Shown here piece by piece: positions 37,340 through 45,907 of a stretch of 64,000 nt of DNA (position 1 is its first letter; the number at the start of each line of letters is the position of its first letter). This DNA comes from Bacteroidota bacterium (lineage in GTDB: Bacteria > Bacteroidota > Bacteroidia > Cytophagales > Cyclobacteriaceae), in NCBI GenBank assembly GCA_018266395.1, contig JAFEAM010000016.1, positions 113,305 to 177,304 of the forward strand, read 5' to 3'. The notes below the pieces were generated by a model that ran no database searches, had not been told where the DNA came from, and saw only the letters and a program-made list of their open reading frames with translations. Position numbers and translations under genes: made by a program.

Positions 37340-38482
37340 ATGTCAACATTTATTCCCGGAACTCCTGTCACAGGTCATGAGTTTCCTTCGCTGGCAAAAG
37401 GAAATCATGTAGTAGTCGTTGGTGCGGGTGCATTCGGAGGGTGGACTGCGCTGTATCTTCAGCAAAGGGGTTGCAAGGTGACGCTCATCGATGCCTGGGG
37501 ACCCGGACATGCCAGAGGTACTTCAGGCGATGAGACCCGGGTTATACGTACAGCCTATGGATCGAATGAATTCTATTTCAACCTGGCTTTCAGAGCAATC
37601 GAACTGTGGAAGGAGTACGAGAAGCTGTGGAACCGGAAACTCTTTTATACAAATGGCGTCCTTTGGTTTTGCTACGAAAATCAGGTCCCGCTGATTGATG
37701 ACTCTCAGCGGCTGGCCACTGCCAAAGGGCGACCTTATGAATATCTTTCAACTTCCGAATTAAAGAAACGTGTTCCAGTTGCTGATGTATCCGGCTTGAC
37801 GCACGCCTGGCTTGACCGGGACGGAGGCTACTTGAAAGCACGTGAAAGTTGCCAGCTGGTTGCCGAGATGCTAGTTCGTGAAGGTGGTCAGTACATTCAG
37901 TCACACGCTCGGCCCGGGGACATCCGGTCCGGTGGTATGAAAAGCCTGCATCTTTCAGATGGTGGTTTACTTTATGCAGATGCTTACGTATTTGCGTGCG
38001 GTGCATGGCTGCCCAAACTCTTTCCTGAAGTTCTCGGACACAGAATTACGGTAACCAAACAGGAAGTATTTTACCTCTCTCCTCCTGCCAGGGACGCGGC
38101 CCGCTATGAAGGAATTCCCGCATGGATTGACGCCGATGGTACAGACTATTATTATGGAATTCCAGGAAACATGCACCGGGGATTCAAAGTGGGGTTGGAT
38201 CGTCGTGGCCCTGTATTTGATCCGGAAACAGGTGACCGCCTTCCCTCACCGGAGATTTTCTCCGGCATCAGGAAATTTCTTGCCAGGAGATTTCCATCGC
38301 TTGAACATGCCCCGATGACAGAAAGCAGGGTTTGCGCCTATGAAAACACATCTGATGGCAATTTTGTTTTTGAGCCCCATCCGGAAGCAAAAAACGTGAT
38401 CTTACTCGGCGGCGGTTCAGGACATGGATTCAAACATGGTCCCGCACTCGGAGATTGGGTATCACAGACCCTCCTTCACTGA
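37340..38482 (+). CDS. SolA/MSOX-type FAD-dependent amine oxidoreductase
   Basis: 380 residues from ATG 37340; a TTG seven codons earlier is less likely. The dinucleotide fold is VVVVGAGAFGGWTALYL, followed by VTLIDAWGPGHARGTSGDETRVIR. The C-terminal region ESRVCAYENTSDGNFVFEPH ... GSGHGFKHGPALG matches monomeric sarcosine oxidase and N-methyltryptophan oxidase, where Cys binds FAD covalently; here it is Cys332. The family oxidises N-methyl amino acids or similar amines with O2, giving H2O2. The substrate is unknown. The stop directly touches the stop of the convergent aldose epimerase gene. Confidence 0.88.
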   Translation: MSTFIPGTPVTGHEFPSLAKGNHVVVVGAGAFGGWTALYLQQRGCKVTLIDAWGPGHARGTSGDETRVIRTAYGSNEFYFNLAFRAIELWKEYEKLWNRKLFYTNGVLWFCYENQVPLIDDSQRLATAKGRPYEYLSTSELKKRVPVADVSGLTHAWLDRDGGYLKARESCQLVAEMLVREGGQYIQSHARPGDIRSGGMKSLHLSDGGLLYADAYVFACGAWLPKLFPEVLGHRITVTKQEVFYLSPPARDAARYEGIPAWIDADGTDYYYGIPGNMHRGFKVGLDRRGPVFDPETGDRLPSPEIFSGIRKFLARRFPSLEHAPMTESRVCAYENTSDGNFVFEPHPEAKNVILLGGGSGHGFKHGPALGDWVSQTLLH

Positions 38483-39652
38483 CTATTTGTCGACAGAAAA
38501 TTTGTATATCGTCTTCTGGCGGTAAGTCTCTCCAGCCTTAAGGACGGTTGACGGAAAGTTCTTGTGATTGGGTGAATCAGGGTAGTGCTGCGCCTCAAGA
38601 CAAAATGCAGAACGGAACTGGTAAGGAATACCACCCTTCCCGACATCTTTGCCGTCCAGAAAATTTCCGGAATAGAATTGCAGTCCCGGCTCGGAGGTCC
38701 ATACATCCATAACCCTGCCGGACACAGGTTCGCGCACAGCGGCCGCAAGTATCAGATTGTTGTCTTTCCTTCTCAGCACAAAGTTGTGGTCATATCCCTT
38801 TCCGAATTTCAATTGCTCATCGTTCTGGTCGATACGCTCACCGATGGATACAGGTTTTGTGAAATCAAATGGGGTTCCCTTAACCGCTTTCAACTCACCG
38901 GAGGGAATAAGGCCGGCATCCACCGGGGTGAACTGATCGGCATTGATCATGATGGTATGACCAAGGATATCTTTTCTTGGATCTCCGGTCAGGTTAAAGA
39001 ATGAGTGATGGCTCAGGTTTATGATAGTGGTCTTGTCGGTTGTCGCCTCATAGTCAATGACGAGTTCATCCTTCTCGGTGAGGGTATAGGTAACCTTGAC
39101 CATAAGATTACCAGGGTAGCCCTCCTCACCATCATGACTTTCATAATAAAGATCAAGTTTCTGTCCATCTTTTGATTTTCCAGGAACTACCTTCCAGAAG
39201 ACATTGTGAAAGCCGCCTGGTCCCCCATGAAGGGAGTTGCCATTGTTATTCTTGGTTAGCAGATACGTCACGCCATCCAGTTCAAACAACCCTTTTCCAA
39301 TGCGATTTCCGTATCTCCCGATAAGCGCCCCGAAATATGGGTTCCCTTTTAAATAGGAATTGGGATTATCATATCCCAGCACCACATCACCCAACTTCCC
39401 GCTCCTGTCGGGCACCAGCAAGGACATTATTTTACCGCCAAATTCTGTCACTGTAATCTTCACACCGTGGGCATTGGTCAATGCATAGACCTGTGGTGCC
39501 TGAATTTTGGGCTCGGCAGCAACGGTACCACTATCAGGTGGATTGGAGGTGACACTGTCGGCGGCCGGTTGAGAGGTCATAGGCTTATCGGTTTTTCGGG
39601 AAGTGCAACCTGCGATGAGTACAATGCAGATCAGGGGCAGAATTTTGTTCAT
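38483..39652 (-). CDS. galM: Lipoprotein aldose 1-epimerase (mutarotase)
   Basis: 389 residues. The lipoprotein signal MNKILPLICIVLIAGC places it in the periplasm or on the outer membrane. Catalytic region: NGNSLHGGPGGFHNVFW with the first His, INLSHHSFFNLTG with the acid His, and the base Glu in FCLEAQHYPDSPNH near the end. It interconverts alpha and beta forms of sugars such as glucose and galactose. A 30-residue Ser/Thr/Pro linker follows the lipobox. Its stop abuts the flavoprotein gene with zero spacing. Confidence 0.92.
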   Translation of the reverse strand: MNKILPLICIVLIAGCTSRKTDKPMTSQPAADSVTSNPPDSGTVAAEPKIQAPQVYALTNAHGVKITVTEFGGKIMSLLVPDRSGKLGDVVLGYDNPNSYLKGNPYFGALIGRYGNRIGKGLFELDGVTYLLTKNNNGNSLHGGPGGFHNVFWKVVPGKSKDGQKLDLYYESHDGEEGYPGNLMVKVTYTLTEKDELVIDYEATTDKTTIINLSHHSFFNLTGDPRKDILGHTIMINADQFTPVDAGLIPSGELKAVKGTPFDFTKPVSIGERIDQNDEQLKFGKGYDHNFVLRRKDNNLILAAAVREPVSGRVMDVWTSEPGLQFYSGNFLDGKDVGKGGIPYQFRSAFCLEAQHYPDSPNHKNFPSTVLKAGETYRQKTIYKFSVDK

Positions 39653-39733
39653 AACGAAAGATAAATAAAAAGTTGAGAGCCAGTGAATCCGTTACATACA
39701 GTCGTCGGGAGGTTAATGGTTCCGGCTGTCACG

Positions 39734-39741
39734 CAAATTTA
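39734..39741 (-). promoter_or_regulatory. Possible -7 box for galM
   Basis: TAAATTTG on the minus strand matches TAnnTTTG exactly, about 82 bp before the galM start. No good TTTG box is found at the expected -33 distance, so support is weak. Confidence 0.25.
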
Positions 39742-39803
39742 CCACTAAATGGAATGAGTTGATTACGGATAATATTTCGAAATTCGACTGAGATTGGACG
39801 GGT

Positions 39804-41051
39804 ATGAAACAAGGGATGATTGTGCTGTTTCTGGCTTTGACTCCACTCCTGAGGGGCGCCGGTCAATCCCTGCTCATCCCCATGGATGACAGTCAGAAGA
39901 ATCACCTTAAAGCTTACGGTCTTGCTTTTCTGGCGCTGAAGAACGGCGAGAGCATCGATTGGCTCCTGAACTATCGTGGCGGTAGCTTTCTCCTCCGCTA
40001 TAACCCCAAAATGCTAGATGAAGGAATGGTCAGGGGCATCTCAGTGCAGCTACTCCAGGACCATGAAGTAAATGCCATTCTCAGGGAAATTACACAACCG
40101 GAAGTCAACATGACGGTGGTCAAACTGGAGCGGGCCCCAAGGATCGCTGTCTACTCTCCGAAGAATGGCCTCATTGCAGATGAGACAGACGCTGTAATTA
40201 CGGTGCTGGATTATGCCGAGATTCCATATACCATTCTCTATGATGAGGAAGTACTGCACGATCATCTTGCCCGTTACGACTGGCTTCACTTACACCACGA
40301 AGACTTTACCGGACAGTACGGAAGATTTCTGCGACGTGAATCCGCGGCACTCGAGATGGAATTGCAGAAGACAACGGCTGCCCAGTTCGGATACGCCAAG
40401 GTATCAGCGATGAAACTGGATGTAGCCCGAAAGATCAAGACGTTCTGCGCCGGAGGAGGCTACCTGTTTGCCATGTGTTCCGGTGCCGAAACCTTTGACA
40501 TTGCGCTGGCGGCTGAAGGTATTGATATTAATGAAAGCATGTACGACGGTGATGATGCCGATGAAGATGCCCAAGCCCGACTTGACTTTACAAAGACCCT
40601 GGCGTTTCACAACTTCAGCCTGGAACCGGGCAATAGCAGGAAGTTCTCGGATATCAATACCGGGCGTCCCGATTTCTTTGAACTGGAAAAGGATTATTTC
40701 ACACTCTTTGACTTTTCAGCGAAGTGGGATCTCATTCCCGCGATCCTCAATCAAAATCACCGCCACATGATCAAGGAATTCATGGGTCAGACCAGCGGGT
40801 TCAGCAAATTTACAGTGAAACATGAGGCCACCATTTTGGGAGAGAACAGCAGGTCTGGCAATGTCCGCTATATCTATGGTGAACTGGGCAAAGGGCACTG
40901 GACTTTTTACAGCGGGCATGATCCAGAAGGATCTCCCGGCAGAAGACGTCAACCAACTGATCTCAATCTCTATCCTCATTCGCCTGGGTACCGTCTTATC
41001 CTTAACAATGTCCTCTTTCCATCTGCACGAAAAAAGAAACAGAAGACGTAG
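39804..41051 (+). CDS. Conserved Bacteroidota exported protein with GATase1-like elbow ('asparagine synthetase B')
   Basis: 415 residues with a signal peptide (MIVLFLALTPLLRGAGQ). Sequence databases often call relatives 'asparagine synthetase B', but no AsnB glutaminase (Cys2) or ATP-pyrophosphatase motif is present. Recognisable blocks are LLIPMDDSQKNHLKAYGLAF, WLLNYRGGSFLL, LHLHHEDFTGQYG and GGGYLFAMCSGAETFDIALA, the last looking like a class I amidotransferase/DJ-1 nucleophile elbow with a Cys. The true role is unknown; an exported hydrolase of that fold is my inference. It starts the plus-strand set that leads to pfk. Confidence 0.75.
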   Translation: MKQGMIVLFLALTPLLRGAGQSLLIPMDDSQKNHLKAYGLAFLALKNGESIDWLLNYRGGSFLLRYNPKMLDEGMVRGISVQLLQDHEVNAILREITQPEVNMTVVKLERAPRIAVYSPKNGLIADETDAVITVLDYAEIPYTILYDEEVLHDHLARYDWLHLHHEDFTGQYGRFLRRESAALEMELQKTTAAQFGYAKVSAMKLDVARKIKTFCAGGGYLFAMCSGAETFDIALAAEGIDINESMYDGDDADEDAQARLDFTKTLAFHNFSLEPGNSRKFSDINTGRPDFFELEKDYFTLFDFSAKWDLIPAILNQNHRHMIKEFMGQTSGFSKFTVKHEATILGENSRSGNVRYIYGELGKGHWTFYSGHDPEGSPGRRRQPTDLNLYPHSPGYRLILNNVLFPSARKKKQKT

Positions 41052-41074
41052 CGGTAACAAAAAGGGATAGGCCT

Positions 41075-41092
41075 TACAAAATTCGTTTTGTA
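41075..41092. terminator. Short hairpin with TTCG tetraloop
   Basis: Perfect 7-bp stem tacaaaa/ttttgta closed by a TTCG loop, 24 bp after the stop at 41051. No long T run follows, so terminator function is uncertain. Confidence 0.4.
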
Positions 41093-41138
41093 GCCGACAA
41101 ATTCTATCTTAGTTAGCGACACATCACCCCTCTTGTTC

Positions 41139-41570
41139 ATGTTCATTCATTCAATGTTCAAATCAAGCCTGCTGGTCATTCTGGTAATTCTTTTTAATGA
41201 CTGTTTGGGTCAGGATATAAAGACCCTGACAGACATGGAGAAGCAACGAATTGAAGCAATCGAAGCACGTGCTTTTGATTTCGTTGCGGGACTTTATGAC
41301 GAGAACTACCACGGCGTTACTGGTTCGGGCAAACTGGTGAACAAGAACGAGCTGATGGAAATGATCAGGTCAAACAATCCCCACATTCATTTCTCGACTG
41401 AAGATGTGAAAGTCGATATCTATGATCGTATCGCGCTGATCCGTGGACGGCAGCTGAGCAAGAGCAAAATGGGTTCCGTCATCGGACAGCTCAGGTATAT
41501 GCTGGTGCTGGCTAAACACGACGATCGATGGCAGATCATAGAATCCCAGGAGACCATTATTGTTGAGTAG
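41139..41570 (+). CDS. Exported NTF2-like (DUF4440-type) protein
   Basis: 143 residues from ATG 41139; ATG 41154 would keep the same signal peptide (MFKSSLLVILVILFNDCLGQ). The mature part is a single SnoaL/NTF2-like domain: TDMEKQRIEAIEARAFDFVAGLYDENYHGVTGSG, then VKVDIYDRIALIRG and the ending LVLAKHDDRWQIIESQETII. Family members range from enzymes to binding proteins; no active-site signature is clear. It is in the periplasm or secreted. The next gene starts 54 bp downstream. Confidence 0.75.
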   Translation: MFIHSMFKSSLLVILVILFNDCLGQDIKTLTDMEKQRIEAIEARAFDFVAGLYDENYHGVTGSGKLVNKNELMEMIRSNNPHIHFSTEDVKVDIYDRIALIRGRQLSKSKMGSVIGQLRYMLVLAKHDDRWQIIESQETIIVE

Positions 41571-41623
41571 GATTGAGTAACCTCATGGGTCGGGCCTCCG
41601 TTAGAGGCTTAGAACATTTTCCC

Positions 41624-41827
41624 ATGAAAAAGATCGACATTCTCAACTTCATCACCAACTTCCGGCAATCTCCCAATGACGTCAAGACGCACGAAGAACT
41701 TGTAGCGCATCTGGGAAAACAAAACGAGGCGGCCATGGATGGGATGATCCGTGAGATGAAACAGCTGGGCGTGCTGAAGGAAGTGGAGAAGAATGGCACT
41801 AAGGCCTATCAGGTGGCAAAAAAATAA
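41624..41827 (+). CDS. Small winged-helix-like protein
   Basis: 67 residues from ATG 41624 (MKKIDILNFITNFRQS); an upstream start at 41573 would overlap weakly conserved sequence. The rest (THEELVAHLGKQNEAAMDGMIREMKQLGVLKEVEKNG) has the helix pattern and closing wing (TKAYQVAKK) of small winged-helix domains. DNA or RNA binding is possible but unproved. It follows the NTF2-like gene by 53 bp. Confidence 0.6.
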   Translation: MKKIDILNFITNFRQSPNDVKTHEELVAHLGKQNEAAMDGMIREMKQLGVLKEVEKNGTKAYQVAKK

Positions 41828-41908
41828 GCCAGAACAACGAGCGCAAACCATTGCAGACAGGGAACTTCCCGATGTCCATTACAGTCATTGGTTTTCATGG
41901 TCATTTGG

Positions 41909-41935
41909 ATTAAGTTTCACGCCGTAAAACTTAAT
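41909..41935. promoter_or_regulatory. Inverted repeat just upstream of pfk
   Basis: Perfect 9-bp arms ATTAAGTTT and AAACTTAAT separated by 9 bp, ending 10 bp before the ATG at 41946. The left arm contains TAAGTTTC, a 7/8 match to the -7 promoter box, with ATTG 20 bp upstream. It could be an operator over the promoter or a hairpin in the leader. Confidence 0.5.
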
Positions 41936-41945
41936 ACCTCAATCC

Positions 41946-43145
41946 ATGTCAAGTATTCTTTCCAAAGGCACCATCGGCATCCTTACTGGCGGTGGTGATG
42001 TGCCCGGGCTCAACCCTGCTATTCGAGCGGTAACGGTACGAGCCATCCGTGAGGGTTTCAAAGTTGTCGGTATACGTCGGGGATGGGCAGGTCTTATCGA
42101 CATGGTCCGCGACGAAAAATATGACAACAGCAATAACTTCATGGAACTCCCGCGCCATGTGGTGGACCGTGCGGCGAGAACCGGCGGTACTTTTCTGCAT
42201 TCATCACGGACGCGTCCAAGCCATGTGGCCCTGAGCCGCGTTCCCGATCACCTCAAAGATCTGTACAAGGAAAAGACCAACGATCTGACAAAAGAGGTGA
42301 TCAAGAATCTGGAGTGGCTGGGAATTGATTGCCTTATCGCCATTGGAGGCGACGACACATTAAGCTACGCCGTCCATCTGGGCAAACAGGGCGTCAAGGT
42401 GAACGCCATTCCGAAAACCATGGATAATGATGTTCCGGGAACCGACTATTGCATTGGCTTCAGCACGTGTGTTACAAGAACCATCCATTTAACCAACAGC
42501 CTGCGCACATCGGCAGGTTCGCATGAACGATTCATGGTACTTGAAGTATTCGGACGTTACGCAGGATTTACAGCGATGGTTCCCACCATGGCAGGTGCCG
42601 CACACCGCTGCCTGATTCCTGAGCACCCATTCAATATCGAAAAGTTAACTGATCTGTTGTCGCAGGATCGCAGGGAGAACCCCAGCAACTATTCGATCTG
42701 CATGGTCTCCGAAGGCGCCACTTTTGAAGGCGGAGAAATGCAGTTTGAGGGTGCAGAAAAGGATGCCTACGGTCATGCCAAACTCGGCGGCATCGGCGAC
42801 ATGGTTTCCGCCAAACTGAAAGAACTGTCACCCAAATACAACAATGGAAGAACCATTGAAGTCATCAATCAGAAGCTGGGCTACCTTGTTCGTTGCGGTG
42901 ATCCGGACGCGATAGACTCCATCGTTCCCATGGCATTTGGCACCATGGCATTGGATCTCATCCTGAAAGGGCTATACGGCAGACTGGTTGTACTGCAAAA
43001 TGGACGCTATGATCATGTTCCCATTGAAGTAGTGACCAGCAAGAAGAAGCTGGTCAATGTTGCCAAACACTATGATGTTGAGCGTCTGCACCCGATCTAT
43101 CAGGATTTTGAAATGCTCCCATTGTTTATAATGGCTAACGATTGA
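41946..43145 (+). CDS. pfkA: 6-phosphofructokinase with PPi-type D/K signature
   Basis: 399 residues. The phosphate-donor region is GILTGGGDVPGLNPAIRAV (about 11-29) and the fructose-6-phosphate region is PKTMDNDVPGTDYCIGF. Two residues distinguish donors in this family: after GGD an Asp is found (IGGDDTLSYA, where ATP enzymes have Gly) and before TMDND a Lys (PKTMDND, where ATP enzymes have Gly). Asp plus Lys is the pattern of pyrophosphate-dependent or non-classical enzymes, so reversible PPi use is predicted. The terminator downstream makes it the last gene of its unit. It catalyses the fructose 6-phosphate to fructose 1,6-bisphosphate step. Confidence 0.92.
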   Translation: MSSILSKGTIGILTGGGDVPGLNPAIRAVTVRAIREGFKVVGIRRGWAGLIDMVRDEKYDNSNNFMELPRHVVDRAARTGGTFLHSSRTRPSHVALSRVPDHLKDLYKEKTNDLTKEVIKNLEWLGIDCLIAIGGDDTLSYAVHLGKQGVKVNAIPKTMDNDVPGTDYCIGFSTCVTRTIHLTNSLRTSAGSHERFMVLEVFGRYAGFTAMVPTMAGAAHRCLIPEHPFNIEKLTDLLSQDRRENPSNYSICMVSEGATFEGGEMQFEGAEKDAYGHAKLGGIGDMVSAKLKELSPKYNNGRTIEVINQKLGYLVRCGDPDAIDSIVPMAFGTMALDLILKGLYGRLVVLQNGRYDHVPIEVVTSKKKLVNVAKHYDVERLHPIYQDFEMLPLFIMAND

Positions 43146-43192
43146 CCCTCCCAGGTTGGTAAACCAATCACGGGTACTCTGAAATCCAATCA

Positions 43193-43222
43193 GGCCGTCA
43201 GGCGCATCCTGCGGCCTTTTTC
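43193..43222 (+). terminator. Intrinsic terminator after pfkA
   Basis: Stem from aggccg (43193-43198) with cggcct (43213-43218), extended by CAGG/CCTG with one bulged T, 5-nt loop, then a T run to 43222. It lies about 48 bp after the stop. Confidence 0.85.
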
Positions 43223-43259
43223 ATTGCCCGGCCTCCTATATTTATGACAGCATAATCCC

Positions 43260-44579
43260 ATGTACAACTACCCTCCCGGCTACTCTTTTTTTGGCACGTA
43301 CAAGCGCGCACTGGAGGCCGTACGCAGTCCACTGGAAACAATCCAGGATAGTGTGCGCATTTACGGTGATACTTATTCAGTTGTTGCAGGATTGAAGAGC
43401 AGGATGATGCTTACGCAGAATCCTGAGTTCATCGACTACATACTCCGGAAAAACCAGAAGAACTACTATAAGTCAAAGTGGGTGACAGAAAAGCTGGCCC
43501 GGTTTATTGGCAACGGACTACTTACCTCTAATGGTGCCTACTGGCTCAGGCAACGAAGATTGATACAACCGGGATTTCATCATCAGAAGATTCAGGGTCT
43601 CCACAATATTATGAAAGAGACCATCGATGAATTCCTTCGAGGCTTCCCTGTAGATCAGAAAGTCGACGTATTTCCGCTAACCAACCGACTGGCATTCGAC
43701 GTCGTCATGAATACGTTGTTCGACGTTGAACTTCCTCCCGCTGTTATTGAAGAACTTGGCAGGGCCATCGGCGAGATCCAGGAGTTCGTCATCGCCGACA
43801 TCCGTCAGCCCTGGAAGAGCTGGTGGTTCGAGTTGTCAGGACAGGTTGCCCGAAACAAGGAGAAATCCAAAAGAACCAGGGCCATTCTGGGCAAAGTGAT
43901 GCAGGAAAGAAAGTCTGCAGGAATCAAGTACAATGACTTGCTGGATATGCTCCTGGATGCCAGGTATGAAGACACCGGCGAGGGCATGTCAGAAAATCAG
44001 GTACTCGATGAAATACTTATTCTTTTCATTGCGGGGCATGAAACCACAGGCAATGCACTGGCATGGACATTATACCTGTTGGCCACTCACCCAACCGTAC
44101 TTCACAAGCTGAGGGACGTCACCAGAGGCCTGGCCATTTCTGAAACGGTCTCGCATCCCTACATCATCGCCGTCATCAACGAGTCCATGAGACTCTATCC
44201 TCCTGCATGGGCATTTGACCGGGTGTCACTTGAAGACGATTCTTTCGGAGAATACAGTTATCCTGGCGGGACCATCATCGCTTTGTTCATCTACGGTCTC
44301 CATCGTGATGAGAAATACTGGGAAGATCCTCTTTCTTTCAACCCCGACAGATTTATAAGTGACCACTCGAAAGATACCGGCAAAGTCTTCTTCCCTTTCG
44401 GAGGTGGTCCCCGGCTCTGTATCGGAAATAGTTTTGCGATGAACGAAATGGCACTTTTCCTGCAGGCATTTGTCAGTCAATTTGATCTTGCTGCCGCCGG
44501 TGCACCTCCAAAAGAACGGGCCTTGATCACCCTTCGCCCTGATCACGTCTTTCTGGAAATCAAAACGATCAGGCAATAG
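43260..44579 (+). CDS. Cytochrome P450
   Basis: 439 residues, soluble, no signal or anchor. The I-helix motif is FIAGHETTGNALAW, the K-helix ExxR is ESMRLYPPAW, and the haem-binding loop is FPFGGGPRLCIGN with Cys387 as the axial ligand. The overall shape (FxxGxRxCxG, PPAWAFDR, YWEDPLSFNPDRF) places it with CYP4/CYP102-like bacterial P450s rather than the CYP107 group. No redox partner gene is close. Fatty acid or terpenoid hydroxylation would be typical for this group, but the substrate is open. Confidence 0.93.
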   Translation: MYNYPPGYSFFGTYKRALEAVRSPLETIQDSVRIYGDTYSVVAGLKSRMMLTQNPEFIDYILRKNQKNYYKSKWVTEKLARFIGNGLLTSNGAYWLRQRRLIQPGFHHQKIQGLHNIMKETIDEFLRGFPVDQKVDVFPLTNRLAFDVVMNTLFDVELPPAVIEELGRAIGEIQEFVIADIRQPWKSWWFELSGQVARNKEKSKRTRAILGKVMQERKSAGIKYNDLLDMLLDARYEDTGEGMSENQVLDEILILFIAGHETTGNALAWTLYLLATHPTVLHKLRDVTRGLAISETVSHPYIIAVINESMRLYPPAWAFDRVSLEDDSFGEYSYPGGTIIALFIYGLHRDEKYWEDPLSFNPDRFISDHSKDTGKVFFPFGGGPRLCIGNSFAMNEMALFLQAFVSQFDLAAAGAPPKERALITLRPDHVFLEIKTIRQ

Positions 44580-44793
44580 CTCAGACAAAACTCAATTAAT
44601 CTCAAGATCAGCGATTTGCAATAAATGCAAATGAAGTCTGCTGCGCTATGCAAAAAACAAAACTTAAAGTCGGGTTTTAGCAAAGAAATTGGATTCAAAT
44701 ACAACCGCTGATCATTGGCCACCTGGTTGATAACCAACGTCATTGAATCACCGTGTCACAAGATATTTCCTTTACGTCATGTTTTATCATGTC

Positions 44794-45906
44794 ATGAGAT
44801 TCTCCGATCGAAATTCCTGGCTTCATCTGCCTGTCGTTGCCATTTGCTTTCTGGCACTGCAAAGCTGTGAAATGCCTGCCACTTCTTTCGAAAATGTGGA
44901 GGAGGCAGTCTACTACACACGTAGCACAAAGGCAGACGCTCCGCTGCCAGATTCAAGCGTCCGGATCATGACCTGGAATATCCGGTTCGGCATAGGAAGA
45001 GGGCCCTGGTTTGGCGACGCTTGCGGCTACAGGGTGGTTTATACCCGCGAAGAGATTCTCAGCAATCTTGAAGTCATTGCCAACCGGATCAACGCAGTCA
45101 AGCCTGATGTACTCCTGCTTCAGGAAGTGGACCTTCTGTCGAAACGCTCCAGCTATGTGGATGAACTGCAATGGCTGTTGGATCATACTTACTTCAACTA
45201 TGCCGCATACGGATCACAATGGAAATCACAGTTTATCCCCAGCGATGGCCTGGGCCGCATGAACGAAGGCAATGCCATCCTGTCGCGGTGGCCCATATCG
45301 GAGGCGCAAAGGATTCAGCTGGTCCTGCGCACTGACCAGGATGCGCTTGAACGGTACTTCTATGAACGCTGCTGCATCGTCAAGTCAAGAATTGACATCC
45401 CCGGGTTCAATCCATTTTATGCACTGAATATTCATGCTTCTGCATTCGCAACGGATGATTCCAAACATCAGCACATTGAACAATTCAAAAGTGAATTGGA
45501 CAAGATCGCGTCTTCGGGAGGCAGATTTGTGGCCGGCGGTGACCTCAACACACTTCCGCCAGGAAGTGACTCTACTGACTATTGCATAGAAGACATGTGT
45601 GCCGGTGAATCCTTCCATCACACAACTGACAACCCTATGCATAAAGAGGGTAGCAATTATACCCCTGAAGCACAATGGATGACGCCATTGTATCAATCGT
45701 ACGTGTGTGCCGTTCCGCTGTCTGCCTACCAGGCTTCACAATCCAGTTTCTTCACCCATACCACACGGCCCGAACATACATGGGACCGAACCATTGATTA
45801 TTTGTTCACCAACCGGCGCTGGCGAAATGGGTCCACAATCACTCACCAGAATTTCCTGAACGATTCTGATCACGCACCGGTTAGTTCTGAATTTATCCTG
45901 AAGTAA
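44794..45906 (+). CDS. Endonuclease/exonuclease/phosphatase family lipoprotein
   Basis: 370 residues from ATG 44794; ATG 44779 is also possible and a TTG at 44743 unlikely. The signal ends with lipobox FLALQSC, so it is a lipoprotein. All EEP fold motifs are present: RIMTWNIRFGIG, LLLQEVDLLSKRSS, NEGNAILSRWPI, VAGGDLNTLPPGS and NDSDHAPVSSEF. These metal-dependent phosphodiesterases include DNases, sphingomyelinases and inositol phosphatases; the surface location suggests an extracellular substrate. Only 1 bp separates it from the following outer-membrane-like gene, so the two likely form a pair. Confidence 0.88.
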   Translation: MRFSDRNSWLHLPVVAICFLALQSCEMPATSFENVEEAVYYTRSTKADAPLPDSSVRIMTWNIRFGIGRGPWFGDACGYRVVYTREEILSNLEVIANRINAVKPDVLLLQEVDLLSKRSSYVDELQWLLDHTYFNYAAYGSQWKSQFIPSDGLGRMNEGNAILSRWPISEAQRIQLVLRTDQDALERYFYERCCIVKSRIDIPGFNPFYALNIHASAFATDDSKHQHIEQFKSELDKIASSGGRFVAGGDLNTLPPGSDSTDYCIEDMCAGESFHHTTDNPMHKEGSNYTPEAQWMTPLYQSYVCAVPLSAYQASQSSFFTHTTRPEHTWDRTIDYLFTNRRWRNGSTITHQNFLNDSDHAPVSSEFILK

Positions 45907-45907
45907 T

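Noticed and set aside
44580-44793. Possible small RNA in the gap before the EEP lipoprotein gene
   Set aside because: AT-rich and with no convincing promoter plus terminator; nothing to support an RNA gene.
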